Assembly: GCF_905163445.1 (NCBI RefSeq)
Contig: NC_053187.1
Coordinates: 10,974,001 to 11,038,000 of the forward strand
Source: Pararge aegeria
Lineage: Eukaryota; Arthropoda; Insecta; Lepidoptera; Nymphalidae
DNA: 64,000 bases
Direction: 5' to 3'
Of the stretch, positions 37,148 through 47,721 are shown in pieces (positions within the stretch are counted from its first letter, which is position 1; every line of letters begins with the position of its first letter). Below the pieces are notes generated by a model. That model had not been told where the DNA came from, did no database searches, and was given only the letters and a program-made list of their open reading frames with translations. The translations under genes and the position numbers were made by a program.

Positions 37148-40100
37148 CTAGTCCATATGGTAGAATCTCGGGCTCAAGTATTGCGGGCGTTTATTTGTCG
37201 AGATCGGAGTGGAATCCAGGACATACGACGGGATGGGGCGTCGCTTGTCCGGGAACGGGCTCACGCGGGAATAGTAGCGGCGCTCTATCACCTGTAAATT
37301 GCATATAATCTATATATATAAAAATGTTATATTGGTTTGTGTACGCTTCAAAAACTCAAAAAGCTCTGCACCGATCGAGCATGATATATAATCCGCATCA
37401 AGGATTGTTTTTTTTTTTTTTTTTGCATCAGTCACATATCCGCGACCGCGTAACTACAGTTTTTTTCGACGATCGATGTACCAGTGACCGCGCCATCTGC
37501 CGAAAGCGAGAAAAACACTCGCTGACATATGTAATGTATTGATGTTTTGTTTCTCATTTCTCAACCATTCCATAAAAATGTGCCACAGCGAAGCGTGGCA
37601 GGGTACAACTAGTCTGTAATATATTTTCAATTAAATTAATCAAAATGTCACGTTTTAATGGTCAAGGAAAACAACGTGATGAAACCTGCATGCCTGAAAC
37701 TTCTCCATAACATTCTAGAGGGCGTGTGAAGTCTACCAAACCGCATTTAGCCAGCATGGTAATGGTACTAAACACTTCTGATGCTGTAGAGGAGACCCTG
37801 GCTGGTATTTGATTATGATGTCGAATATTATTTATGCGAATGTATTTCTTATTTACCAATGTTCGGCTCGACAACTGCATCGATGTTAACGAAATTTGAC
37901 ACAGTGATAGTGTATGTTTAGGCATACATTGGGGCAAATAAAAGACTAACTTATGAGTTATGACATTAGTTGCTTTAATAGTGTTGATTGGTAGTGACAT
38001 TTGCGAACTGTCGGCTCCAAGTGAACCTTACAAAAAGTAAGTCGACGCCTGACGGAAATACACTGCAATGTACACTAAACTAAGAATTGGTGTTTCCAAT
38101 GTCTTGAGCCGCAGCATCTTAATGCCCTAGGCCGGAGCATTCTGATGCCTTGGGCCGGAACAGATAGCTTGTATCCTGAAGCCGGACAATGCATACTTTT
38201 TTATCCCGACTAGCCCTGATACATTTACAGGTTCATAGCAAAAATGATCTTGACAATACTTGGCAAAGAAATCGTGGAGAAAGAAATAGGATAATTTTAA
38301 TTATTAGAAACTTAATTATTTATATTATTTTATTATTTTATATTATTTTATTTTAATTTAATGAAGTAAGTTATAACTTCTGTTTTATTTATTTATTCGT
38401 AATCAACAGCGTTACAATAAAAATATATTTATAAATAGTTTCATTTAAATCTAAGGCCACAAAGATTACATAAACATAACATTTTTAAATGGTACGGTCC
38501 CGGATTTAACACAAAAATAAGAAGTATTTTGAATAAATAAATATGTAAGAGAGTTAATAACATAAAACTGTGCAAGAAGTAAAGAAACAAAGAAAACAAT
38601 TAAGACTAATCGATGAAAAACAATCAAATAAAAATTGATTCGTCGCAGCATGTGAAAATGCATATAGTTGCGTGTGCGTGCGTGCTTGCGTTTGTGCGTG
38701 CGTGCGTTTATTTCTGTTAAAGGCGTCAATTTTTGGTACTTTTGTGTTGTTGCTCCATACATAAATAATTGAAAGTGGGCGTTAATGGAGGCGACGCGGT
38801 TTATACTACTGCAAACGTTATCGCGGGACCATGTTTACTGTATCAATTCGGTACCTTGAACAAGTTACGTACTGTTTTCTACTCACCTTATCGAAGAATC
38901 TCGTCAGCTTCACTGTATTGCTGTTGCCCGGGGCAAGCGATCTAAAGAATAAAACAATAATTAGAGCGTAAAACGTCCGATATATTTTTACACCCGCGAT
39001 TTATTTTCCACGTACGGAACATTACGCGCATTGCGATAACAAAAATCGAAAACTTATTTTTGAAATACTTCTTTTGGCGCGTTATGGAAAAATTAAGAGA
39101 GTAATTTTTACGATGCGCGCACAAATCGTCACAAAAACCTGAAACCCTGAAGTTAGCCATAAAGTTTGAAAGTACACTTCAAAGTCTGCAGGCTCATTCC
39201 GGTGATTTAATAGACTGAAACTTGGTTGTCCGATAATAAGTCTATTAGTATTCCAAATTTATTATGTCCATTTATTTAACTATGCAGGAATATTTTTACG
39301 AAAGATAAAATTTTTGAAAAGATTTTTATCTTGTTAAGCCAAAGAACTATAAGTATACATACGTTTTTTGTTAATATTGATATTAAAAAAACAAGAAGCT
39401 ATAGACTTTGAGCTTTAAAACAAGTAGCATAAATTATAATTTTCTCAGATGTAACCGACTATCGATTACGAACGTGAAAAATCTTATACTTATCGTACCT
39501 ACTGTAGATACTAAAATTTGATTTACCTAGCTTGAAAACAGTTCACAAATATCTCATCAGCTCCACATTGCTCGGCTATGCTACTCGCGAGTCTTCTGTA
39601 CTGGTTCTTCCTTTGCTTCTCCTCTGCTAAATCGTATTTCGTTCCAATGACAAGAATAGGAATCTACCAAAAGAGAACAATGATTAAACTCAGGCTTTTT
39701 TTTTTTTAATTTAAATCGAGGATCCCTTCGGACTTCTAGAAGCCTGATGGCAGGGCATGTCCGACTTGCACGGACTAAAACAACCCCCCCTATCTGCCAG
39801 GTCTGCACGGAACACTATTTCATGCCGACCGTCTTTAAGCTTTTTCTCTCATTTCCTTCTCATTATTTTAAATCTTATATTAAACTCAGCCTTTTTTTTT
39901 TATTAACGATAGGCCAGCGCTTGACGACAATCATGCCCGTTAGAAAGCAATGAGCAAAGGTCTAGGGCACGCTTGCCTAGAAAAAGCCTATTCACTCTAG
40001 CCTTGAAGGTACTCAAATTATACGTGGCCTATTTCAATCCCACTGATGGGTACAGACCTCCCCAGTCCCAGTCTAAATTTCTCTTCGTCTTTAAAGAAAG

Positions 40101-43100
40101 AGATTTGATGTTATAACCCTACAAGCTGCATTGAAGCCGAATTGTTGGCGCAGTGGGCAGCGGCCCTGCTTTCTGAGTCCAAGGCCGTGGGTTCGATTCC
40201 CACAACAGGAAAATGTTTGTGTGATAAAAATAATTGTTTTTCAGTGTCTGGGTGTTTATCTGTAAGTATATTATAAGTATTTATGTGTTATATATAGTTA
40301 AAAACTTTGGGGCTAGATGGCGATGTGTGTATTGTCGTATTATATTTACTTATTACTAGCTGATGCCCGCGATTTCGTCTGCGTTTGTTTTTGTGTTTTA
40401 AGACACATGGACATTAGGTGTATGTAGTTGTACTGAAATTATTAAGTTGTGTATTCTTATAAAAAATATATACATAAACAATACTGAAAAGAACTGTCTG
40501 ACAAGTCTGAGCTCCTCCAATCACTTACAAAAAATAGTAATCGTTATAGGACGAATCGAAATCGCATTGTTAGTTGATTTATATGCTAAATGTTAACGAA
40601 GAACATTTCTAACATTTTTAATATAGTCCTTGTGTAAAATCGTCAAACTTTTTAATCACCTCTCCCAAAGGAACTCAGCTTAATTTCGGGATAAAAAGTA
40701 TCCTACATTATTTATATTACCTCTAAGAATATGTTTCCAAAGTTTCATGATAACCGGTTCAGTAGTTTGCGTGAAAGCGCAACAAACAAACTTACATTCA
40801 CATTTATAATATTAGTAGGGATTTATTTATTTATCATACCGAACTCTTTCGATGTCTCTCTTTGCAGCAGACTCTTTGTAATAAGGTCTTTGCATAATAC
40901 GTTTTTACTAGTATGGACATGCTACCTAAACCTAACCAATTGGACCTAAATAATCAGGACATTATTTTTAGGACAGGAATTACGCACCGTGTGGCACATC
41001 AGAATGCATCTTGACACCACCCCTCTTCCTGGGGGTGCCATTTATGTTACTATAAACATTTAAAAAAAAAATATATAACGGAGAACAGCCAGAAGCATTC
41101 TCTATGCCACCATCTACTGCAACCACAAAACCGTCCCGGAGTCTTCTATTTTTTAAGTTTCTTAATTTCCTGTCGTTGCCATTTACTTTTTGTGGTGTGC
41201 AAATAAAGTAAATAAATGAATAAATAAATAAAATTAAATAAAGATTGAAAAATAATGCGATTTGAAATATTCTAAAGAAGCCTTTACAAGATTGCAGCAA
41301 GCTCGAATTATTTGTCTCTCCGTCCGTTTCTCCAAACAAATGCTTAAGTGTTTAAACACACTATACCGAAAATACGCGACCGAAGCTCAGCGTGACTACG
41401 CCTGCAATGTATTTTATTAACTGATGGCACACCAAACCGAATTCACGTCGCGTTATAACGTACAGCCGAACTTCGGTCGGGCGTAAGTTCTACTACTGTA
41501 AAATAGTCCATTTTTCGGGTTTCGCACCTCAAAAATAACAACGGAACCTTAAGAAGATCACTTCCTTTTGCGTACTGTGTAGATAACACGGCACGACGCC
41601 ACGACAACGCTTGAGACACTGAATACCCACCACACAAAGTTACACAACTGAATTTCTGCCGCGTAATTTCGGCTCTTATCGTGTGTCATATCAGCCGAAT
41701 GCGTTGGAACGTAAAATCAGCCATGGAACGTAAAATCAGCCATGGAACTTCGGTCGCGTATTTTCGGCATAGTGTGTTTAAACACTTAAACTGATTTAGA
41801 CCGAACATACGCAAGTAAAGTTAAATGGCTAAAAATACTTTACAATGAGAAATCTACGCCACATTTTATCACGAAAAAGATTCAATAACAGAACAAGTCA
41901 ACTTACTTTAGTGGAGCCTAGGAACTGTTCGGGATCCACATCCACGTGCTGATTTGGGTTCGTACCGTCTTGGTTGAGGATTTCGGACAACCATTTTTGT
42001 AAATTGCCTTGACTTTTTCTATTTGTCAAATCGTGTACCAATATTATACCTTAAAAAAGAAAATTATTTTTATTGAAAAAGTTTAAAAAAATTCCAGAAC
42101 GACTAATTTGAAAAATATTTGACGGCCGATTGGCGCACTGGGCAGCGACCCTGCTTTCTAAGTCCAAGGCAGTGGGTTAGATTCCAACAACTGGAAAATG
42201 TTTGTGAGAAGAACATGAATGTTGTTCAGTATCTGGGTGTTTATATGTATATTATAAGTATTTATGTATATTATTCAAAAAAATATTCATCAGTTATCTT
42301 AGTACCCATAACACAAGCTACGCTTACTTTGGGACTAGATGGCGGTGTGTGTATTGTCGTAGTATATTTATTATTATTTTTTTTTTTTTTTTAATACTTC
42401 CATAGATTGGCCGCCTACCTCTGTATTTAAAGTATTTTATATACATAGGTAGCCCACCAACAAGATGGACTCAATCATATCCTGACTTACTTAACGCGGG
42501 TAAAATGGCGTGGTTGCCGGTGTTATCATAGGCATGTGTGGGCCATCTGCTTGGTCTGTCAATTAAAACTATATAAAAATATACATATCAGCCATTTGGT
42601 CATAGCGTCAACTGAAAAAGCTCATTTAACATAGATTGAAAACCCATTTCTGTCCAACAGTAAATAAAGAAATCTCTGACGCCAGCAATTCTGATGGTCG
42701 ATTGAATTTAGTAGTGCTATCCTTGTCCTACTCTTCCTCGTTGATAAGGATAGCACTACTAAATTCAACCTGCCGTCTGAAGATTTTGGATTAGACTGAT
42801 TGTTATCTTCGGGCGTAAACGTTTAGAGATTTGTATACAACAGAATTGGTTCCAATTCAATAAGATATGAAGTCCAATTTACCATGTGTGGGCTGATAGA
42901 ACACATTCCTAGTGTTTCGATGGTTGTTGGACCCGCCAACATCCCAGAGCTCGACGAAGAAGGTGTTCTGAGCCTGGGTGCCTTCCTTGTATCTGTGCAA
43001 CTTCACCTCCACAGAGCAACCCACCGTCCATCCCGGTGAAACTAACGGCTTGTTATGGGCGATTAGGTAAGTCAATGATGTTTTGCCGACGCCTGAAAAT

Positions 43101-43628
43101 AAAATTAATGGATAAGTTTTTAATCTATTATTCAAGTTTAATAAACAAAGATTATTTTCCATAACTGATGAAGTCCGTTCATCAACATACAAGACAGAGC
43201 CAAAGAGGAGAATAACACTACCCACGATAGAAAACCACTTAATTATACGCGAAAATCAAAGTTTTTAAATGGAACATGAGGATTCGAAAACTGAAAGAAC
43301 ACGCTTGAAATTAGTGGAAAGCGAAGAATATGCAATGTTATACTCAGAAATAGAACATGGACTGCTTTTGGTTGTTGAAAATAAATCACGCAAGTCACCA
43401 CTCTTTATAATAAAATTAACAAAAAATTTGCTATATATATATATATACCAAAAAACGTAATTGAACAAAACGTTGATAGCCTGGCTGACGACACTAACGT
43501 ATGAAGAAACTGAGGCGCTTCTTAAATTTATTTCTATTTATAATATAATGGATATAGAGGCACGATTAATAACATAGCCACACACACTCACGGATAAACA
43601 CACACACACCAAACAGACACACAAACAC

Positions 43629-43673
<45 letters not shown>

Positions 43674-44092
43674 ACACTAAATAACCTTAGTGGATCGCTG
43701 TCACTTATTAGGTTAAACTTCTCAACTGTATCACAGACGGTCAATCAAATTGACTTCGATAAATATTATTGAGTACTTTTAAATTTTTAATAAGAGTAAA
43801 AAAAACTTTTTGATAGTTTACTTAATTAAAACCTGCGACTCTAACATTCTTGCAAAAAATTAAGTTTTCCCGCTCTAACTTAAAACCTGAATGTTGTCCC
43901 ACCTGCCACTGACAGTGGGACACCAGTGTCATGGCTCCAAACTTTGTTGGCAAATGTTAGTTAAAGTGATAAATCAGTGAATAATTTATTTTTAAATCAG
44001 AAGTGAATAAAGTTAGCTATAATAATATTAATGACGCGCAACTTACCAGAATCACCAAGGACGACGACCTTTACTTTCTCAATTGCAGCCAT
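37148..44092 (-). CDS. Rabl3: Rab-like small GTPase RABL3
   Basis: Cytosolic small GTPase; in vertebrates RABL3 affects RAS prenylation and cell proliferation. Six exons: 44047-44092, 42883-43092, 41907-42049, 39527-39663, 38887-38941 and 37148-37291. All junctions keep frame and give 244 residues (human 236). The P-loop is Gly-Asp-Ser-Gly-Val-Gly-Lys-Thr at 13-20, split by intron 1. Trp-Thr-Val-Gly-Cys-Ser-Val at 37-43 and Glu-Leu-Trp-Asp-Val-Gly-Gly at 63-69 are RABL3 signatures; the latter replaces the usual Asp-Thr-Ala-Gly. The base-recognition motif is Thr-Lys-Tyr-Asp at 141-144. The short fifth exon encodes Asn-Thr-Val-Lys-Leu-Thr-Arg-Phe-Phe-Asp-Lys. The last exon starts Val-Ile-Glu-Arg-Arg-Tyr-Tyr and ends Phe-Tyr-His-Met-Asp. 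There is no C-terminal prenylation cysteine, as known for RABL3. Introns carry SINEs, a foldback element and a Helitron. Confidence 0.95.
37309..37612 (+). mobile_element. Non-autonomous Helitron-like element, about 304 bp
   Basis: Begins TC (tctatatatataaaaatg) after an A and ends CTAG before a T, as expected for a Helitron inserted between A and T. Near the 3' end, TGCCAC and GTGGCA flank 'agcgaagc', giving the short hairpin expected about 10 nt before CTAG. Neither end has inverted repeats and there is no target duplication. Its 5' edge is 17 bp from the acceptor of Rabl3's last exon. Confidence 0.75.
39690..40030. mobile_element. LINE-derived fragments in Rabl3 intron 3/4 area
   Basis: 39735-39835 has 'gcctgatggcagggcatgtc', 'cgacttgcacggactaaaac' and 'ctatctgccaggtctgcacg', and 39950-40010 'cacgcttgcctagaaaaagc' with 'tattcactctagccttgaag', the reverse of the LINE tail at 18540-18570. 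All are decayed. The segment begins 27 bp from the acceptor side of exon 4 and lies in intron 3. Confidence 0.6.
40136..40355 (+). mobile_element. tRNA-derived SINE, family A, in Rabl3 intron 3
   Basis: 'ttggcgcagtgggcagcggc', 'gtgggttcgattcccaca', and tail 'ggggctagatggcgatgtgt' to 'gtcgtattatatttactt'. Confidence 0.85.
40366..40820 (+). mobile_element. Retroposon copy related to the one in Dbt intron 6
   Basis: Starts 'ctagctgatgcccgcgattt' and ends 'acatttataatattagtagg', the same edges as 13840-14218. It directly follows the SINE at 40136-40355. Confidence 0.65.
41344..41788. mobile_element. Foldback element, about 445 bp, in Rabl3 intron 3
   Basis: Left 'ttaagtgtttaaacacacta' and right complement match over about 40 bp, continuing through 'ccgaaaatacgcgaccgaag' with one or two mismatches. 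Each end includes the palindrome GTGTTTAAACAC. A 21-bp unit starting 'ggaacgtaaaatcagccat' is tandemly doubled near 41705-41746. No coding capacity; superfamily not certain. TTAA at both outer edges could be a target duplication. Confidence 0.75.
42119..42382 (+). mobile_element. tRNA-derived SINE, family A, in Rabl3 intron 2
   Basis: 'gattggcgcactgggcagcg', B-box region mutated to 'gtgggttagattccaaca', then the usual tail to 'gtcgtagtatatttattatt' and a T run. The damaged B box suggests it is dead as a pol III promoter. Confidence 0.85.
42702..42768. repeat. Perfect 23-bp inverted repeat in Rabl3 intron 2
   Basis: 42702-42724 (starts ttgaatttagtagtgctatc) is exactly complementary to 42746-42768, with a 21-nt loop. 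It could be a tiny MITE or a hairpin transcript; nothing else supports an RNA gene. Confidence 0.8.
43579..43675. repeat. (CA)n microsatellite in Rabl3 intron 1
   Basis: An uninterrupted CA run of about 36 bp at 43634-43668, inside a wider imperfect 'cacacacc/cagacaca' tract. Confidence 0.9.
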
Positions 44093-45804
44093 TCACAGGT
44101 TATTATTTCAATTGCACTATTTTCTGTTGTCTCAAAATATTTATTTTGACAGATTGACATTTCTTTGCCGGAGCGATAGCCAACATTTAAATCGAAAATA
44201 ATGTTGCTATTAACAAAAATATTTTGTATAATTAAATATTATACTTCGTATATTTTTGTCTAAATCACTGGTTCGGTTTATTCTCTACATAGTTAGGAAA
44301 TTACTTCAATATTTTAGGAATTACTAAACTCTTGACTTTTGTTAAAGGTGAACACCTTACCAGGACGAAACTGTTGCAAGGAATAAACTCATTTCTTATT
44401 TATTATTTATACGTATAAATAATAATTATTATCAGAAATTATAATCGTATATTAATGAATGAATGAATGAATACACTTTTATTGTACACCACAGAGAAAA
44501 TTTACAGAGATACAAATACAACAGCACAATAAGGTAGAACGTACAATTTGGCAATTTATATTAGCGGGTTTCTCGTTTAATACTATTCCTAGATCCTGGG
44601 CCACGTACAAATGTAACCAACTAATGGCTATAATTTTTGGGTTGATTAATAACTAATAGTTTTTAAAAAACTTTCTAACGATAATCGTAAGGATTATTTT
44701 GCATCTCGACAATCTCATTAGTTTTATTTCGGTTTTGGGTCATAGATTACGTTTTATTTGTTAAAATTGTTGCTAAGTACCTTAATTCCGAAGTTAAAGA
44801 ACAGGGATAAGCGGAAATATAGGCATAGTGCAAATAATTCGTTCTCGCTTCTTTTATCGAGACCTATATTTCAGTATTATTTCATTGAATGCCCGTTTTT
44901 ACCGCTTTTAATTGAAAGTAGTGGACTTTCAATTAAAATATAATTATGATTATGTAATTACGTATATTTGAATATAGTGATGCTTATTGTTCGGTTTTGA
45001 TAGGCCAGTTGACATATCACTACGACAAGTTTGATAACAAGGCTAAAATAGATAAAAATATTGCGTTTGCAGCACCGTACACGTGATAGAAGTAGAAACT
45101 TTTAAAATACAATCCAACTAAAATTATTGTCACAGTACACAATAACGACTACGCCAGACGCTGTCAAAACAAAACGCATACGAAAATTAGTGTAACAAAT
45201 ATAATGGTGCTTATTTTGATTTACTAAATCACTAAATATAATTGGCACGTCTAAAAGTAGTGCTGTCCTTATTACAAGTTCCTTGCTGAAAGAGACGGCA
45301 CTTTTTCAGACCTGTTAGTATAGTTTACTTTAGAGATATAGTATAATAGCACAGTGGCACAATTATCGTTCCCCCTAAATATGACAAGAAAATTAAAATT
45401 CTCGTCCAAACGTTATTGAATTGCTGCCGCCTCGAATTTTACACTTGTATAGAAGTCTATAGTATACTCAACACCTAACTCTTTTTGGGTAGTATATTGC
45501 ATATAATATACATTTGTTTAGCAGACTACCTATTTTTTTAAATTTCGTATAATGTAGTCGATTTGTATAATTTTTCGGAGACACCTTTATAATTGAAATA
45601 TTCTTACTAGCAACATTAAGCCATTCTTTTTTTTTCGAATACGGATAACTTTACGCCTGAAAATTTTGCTAAAATCAATAATAAATAATGCTTCCGCCAT
45701 TGTGTACTGAATATAATGTTTTCAGCGTTTTGTAAATAGCCTTAAATTTAAATGAAAATGCAATTTTATACTTTATACAACGAAACACTAATTCTATTAT
45801 AACA
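44093..45804. other. Divergent spacer between Rabl3 and the receptor kinase
   Basis: Both genes start outward from this 1.7-kb stretch. A (aatg)n-type start and 'tttattgtacaccacagaga' at 44454-44570 is the reverse of a LINE 3' tail (compare 'gtggtgtacaaataatga' at 50978). No clear TATA box is seen for either gene; the immediate receptor upstream is very AT-rich. No other gene is visible. Confidence 0.5.
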
Positions 45805-47721
45805 ATGAACGTGTGTTGTAAATTAATTATAGTGCTTCTTTCAATTAAATCTGTGCATCTTTATTGTGGTCCATACAATGGACAAATTTGTAAGCACTAT
45901 TCAACTGGATTCGTATGGTACAACCATACAGGAGGCCTTGAAAACGAAAAGATCACAACCGGGCTTTGGAAAGAAATGATATCCACCTTGAAAGAACCTT
46001 GCCGAAGCAAAGCAGAAAAACTATTATGTGCATATGCCTTCCCTAAATGCATAGTAAGAGATGGAGAAGGTTATTTTGCATTGCCACTTTGTTATGAAGA
46101 CTGTATGGCTGTTAAAATGCAGTTTTGTTACAACGACTGGATCGTTATTGAAGAGCAAAAGCGTCGCGGTGTATTCTTTGAGTCTAGAGGGCACTTTCGA
46201 TTTCCAGAATGTAAAGACCTCCCAAAATTAGCTGGTAAAGGTACTCAAGTAACTTGCAACAGTGCCGGTATTATAGATATGGACTATAGCCAAGTTACTA
46301 CAACATGTATCCGTGGGAACGGCCGGTACTACCAGGGAAGTATGAATGTCACTGAAACTGGTTTAGCTTGCCAGGCTTGGGAGGCACAGCACCCTCACCA
46401 ACATACAAGGCCACCATTGGTTTTCCCTGAAGTCCAAAATGCAACTAATCACTGTAGAAATGCTGGGGGTGAGGAACGGAAGCCCTGGTGTTACACAATG
46501 GATCCAAATGTTAGGTGGGAAACTTGCGACATACCATCATGTGCCAATTTTACTGAAGAAATGGACAATATTAATGGACCAATGATTATGGAGAATTATT
46601 TTACACCTAGTTTTGTCTTGCTGCTCTCGGTTGGAGGCCTTGGATGTATTTTAGGTATAGCGTCAGTAGCGCTTTTGTGTCACTATTTCATTAAAACCCA
46701 CTATTCTCAGTGTAATGTTTCAAACCGTAGAAACATGCAAAATGTTGATATTGACTTGGACAAGCTGCCAAGTAACCTGGCCTATCATACAACTGGTGCA
46801 CAACTTAACCCTAAGTTAGAAAAGCTTGAATTCCCTAGAAACAACATTATTTATATCAGGGATTTGGGTCAGGGGGCATTTGGGAGAGTTTTTCAAGCGA
46901 AAGCGCCAGGCTTAGTTCCTGAAGAGGAATTTACTTTGGTTGCAGTTAAAATGCTTAAGGATGAAGCTTCACATGATTTACAATTAGACTTTGAAAGGGA
47001 AGCTTGCTTATTAGCAGATTTTGATCATCCGAATATTGTCAAATTACTAGGTGTATGTGCTATAGGACGCCCAATGTGCCTCTTATTTGAATATATGGGA
47101 AAAGGTGACCTAAATGAGTACTTACGAGCAAGCAGCACTGCAACTAATTTTCCACCTGGTGTTGAAAATAGAGAGGATTTAAGACTCCTTGTGGGCCCCC
47201 TTCATCATATGGACCTCCTTCACATTGCCAGGCAGATTGCTTCTGGAATGGTTTACCTCTCGGATAGAAAATTTGTGCATCGTGATTTAGCTACTAGGAA
47301 CTGTCTTATTAATGATGATATGGTTGTTAAAATTGCTGATTTTGGATTGTCACATAAAATATATTTACAAGATTATTACAAAGGGGATGAGCATGATGCG
47401 ATTCCTGTGCGATGGATGCCTTTAGAAAGCATATTGTACAATAAATATACATTAGAATCGGATGTATGGGCATATGGAGTGTGCCTCTGGGAAATATTTT
47501 CTTTTGCATTACAACCTTACTTTGGTATGACTCATGAAGAAGTAGTAAGATTTTTAAAAGATGGCAATGTTCTTGCTTGCCCTGACAATACACCAAGATG
47601 TGTTTATGATTTAATGAAACAATGCTGGAACCATCATCCCAGTGATCGTCCAAATTTTAGAGTTATATACCAAACACTTGATAATATACAAATGATACTG
47701 GAGAGAACTCATTCTAATTGA
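45805..47721 (+). CDS. Nrk: MuSK/Nrk-class receptor tyrosine kinase, single exon
   Basis: Type I membrane receptor, 638 residues, encoded by one uninterrupted frame. Signal peptide 1-20; Frizzled-type cysteine-rich domain from Cys21 to about 140; kringle domain about 168-246 (Cys168 to Cys246, with Arg-Lys-Pro-Trp-Cys-Tyr); transmembrane segment about 269-296; tyrosine kinase about 348-632. The kinase has the glycine loop Gly-Gln-Gly-Ala-Phe-Gly at 355-360, Lys382, His-Arg-Asp 492-494, Asn499, Asp-Phe-Gly 512-514 and the activation-loop Tyr-Tyr 524-525, all intact, so it should be active. A juxtamembrane Asn-Leu-Ala-Tyr at 324-327 sits where MuSK has its Asn-Pro-x-Tyr docking site. Ig domains are absent, as in fly Nrk and Ror. 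Kinase sequence (Ala-Phe-Gly-Arg-Val-Phe-Gln-Ala-x-Ala-Pro-Gly-Leu and Asp-Ala-Ile-Pro-x-Arg-Trp-Met-Pro) favours Nrk/MuSK over Ror; Ror is the alternative name to test. Confidence 0.92.
   Translation: MNVCCKLIIVLLSIKSVHLYCGPYNGQICKHYSTGFVWYNHTGGLENEKITTGLWKEMISTLKEPCRSKAEKLLCAYAFPKCIVRDGEGYFALPLCYEDCMAVKMQFCYNDWIVIEEQKRRGVFFESRGHFRFPECKDLPKLAGKGTQVTCNSAGIIDMDYSQVTTTCIRGNGRYYQGSMNVTETGLACQAWEAQHPHQHTRPPLVFPEVQNATNHCRNAGGEERKPWCYTMDPNVRWETCDIPSCANFTEEMDNINGPMIMENYFTPSFVLLLSVGGLGCILGIASVALLCHYFIKTHYSQCNVSNRRNMQNVDIDLDKLPSNLAYHTTGAQLNPKLEKLEFPRNNIIYIRDLGQGAFGRVFQAKAPGLVPEEEFTLVAVKMLKDEASHDLQLDFEREACLLADFDHPNIVKLLGVCAIGRPMCLLFEYMGKGDLNEYLRASSTATNFPPGVENREDLRLLVGPLHHMDLLHIARQIASGMVYLSDRKFVHRDLATRNCLINDDMVVKIADFGLSHKIYLQDYYKGDEHDAIPVRWMPLESILYNKYTLESDVWAYGVCLWEIFSFALQPYFGMTHEEVVRFLKDGNVLACPDNTPRCVYDLMKQCWNHHPSDRPNFRVIYQTLDNIQMILERTHSN

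Noticed and set aside
37662..38000. 112-codon minus-strand open frame inside the last Rabl3 intron
   Set aside because: No recognisable domain and no splice continuity with Rabl3; composition is like the surrounding non-coding DNA.
38780..38815. Alternative last exon for Rabl3 after 38887
   Set aside because: It would give an abrupt seven-residue tail. The exon at 37148-37291 begins Val-Ile-Glu-Arg-Arg and restores the family C-terminus.
41443..41637. 64-codon minus-strand open frame
   Set aside because: It lies wholly inside the foldback element at 41344-41788 and shows no transposase features.
43538..43744. Cys/Val-rich open frame
   Set aside because: Translation of a CA microsatellite in a Rabl3 intron.
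47327..47653. 108-codon antisense open frame in the receptor kinase
   Set aside because: Shadow of the conserved kinase codons; no family features and no start context.
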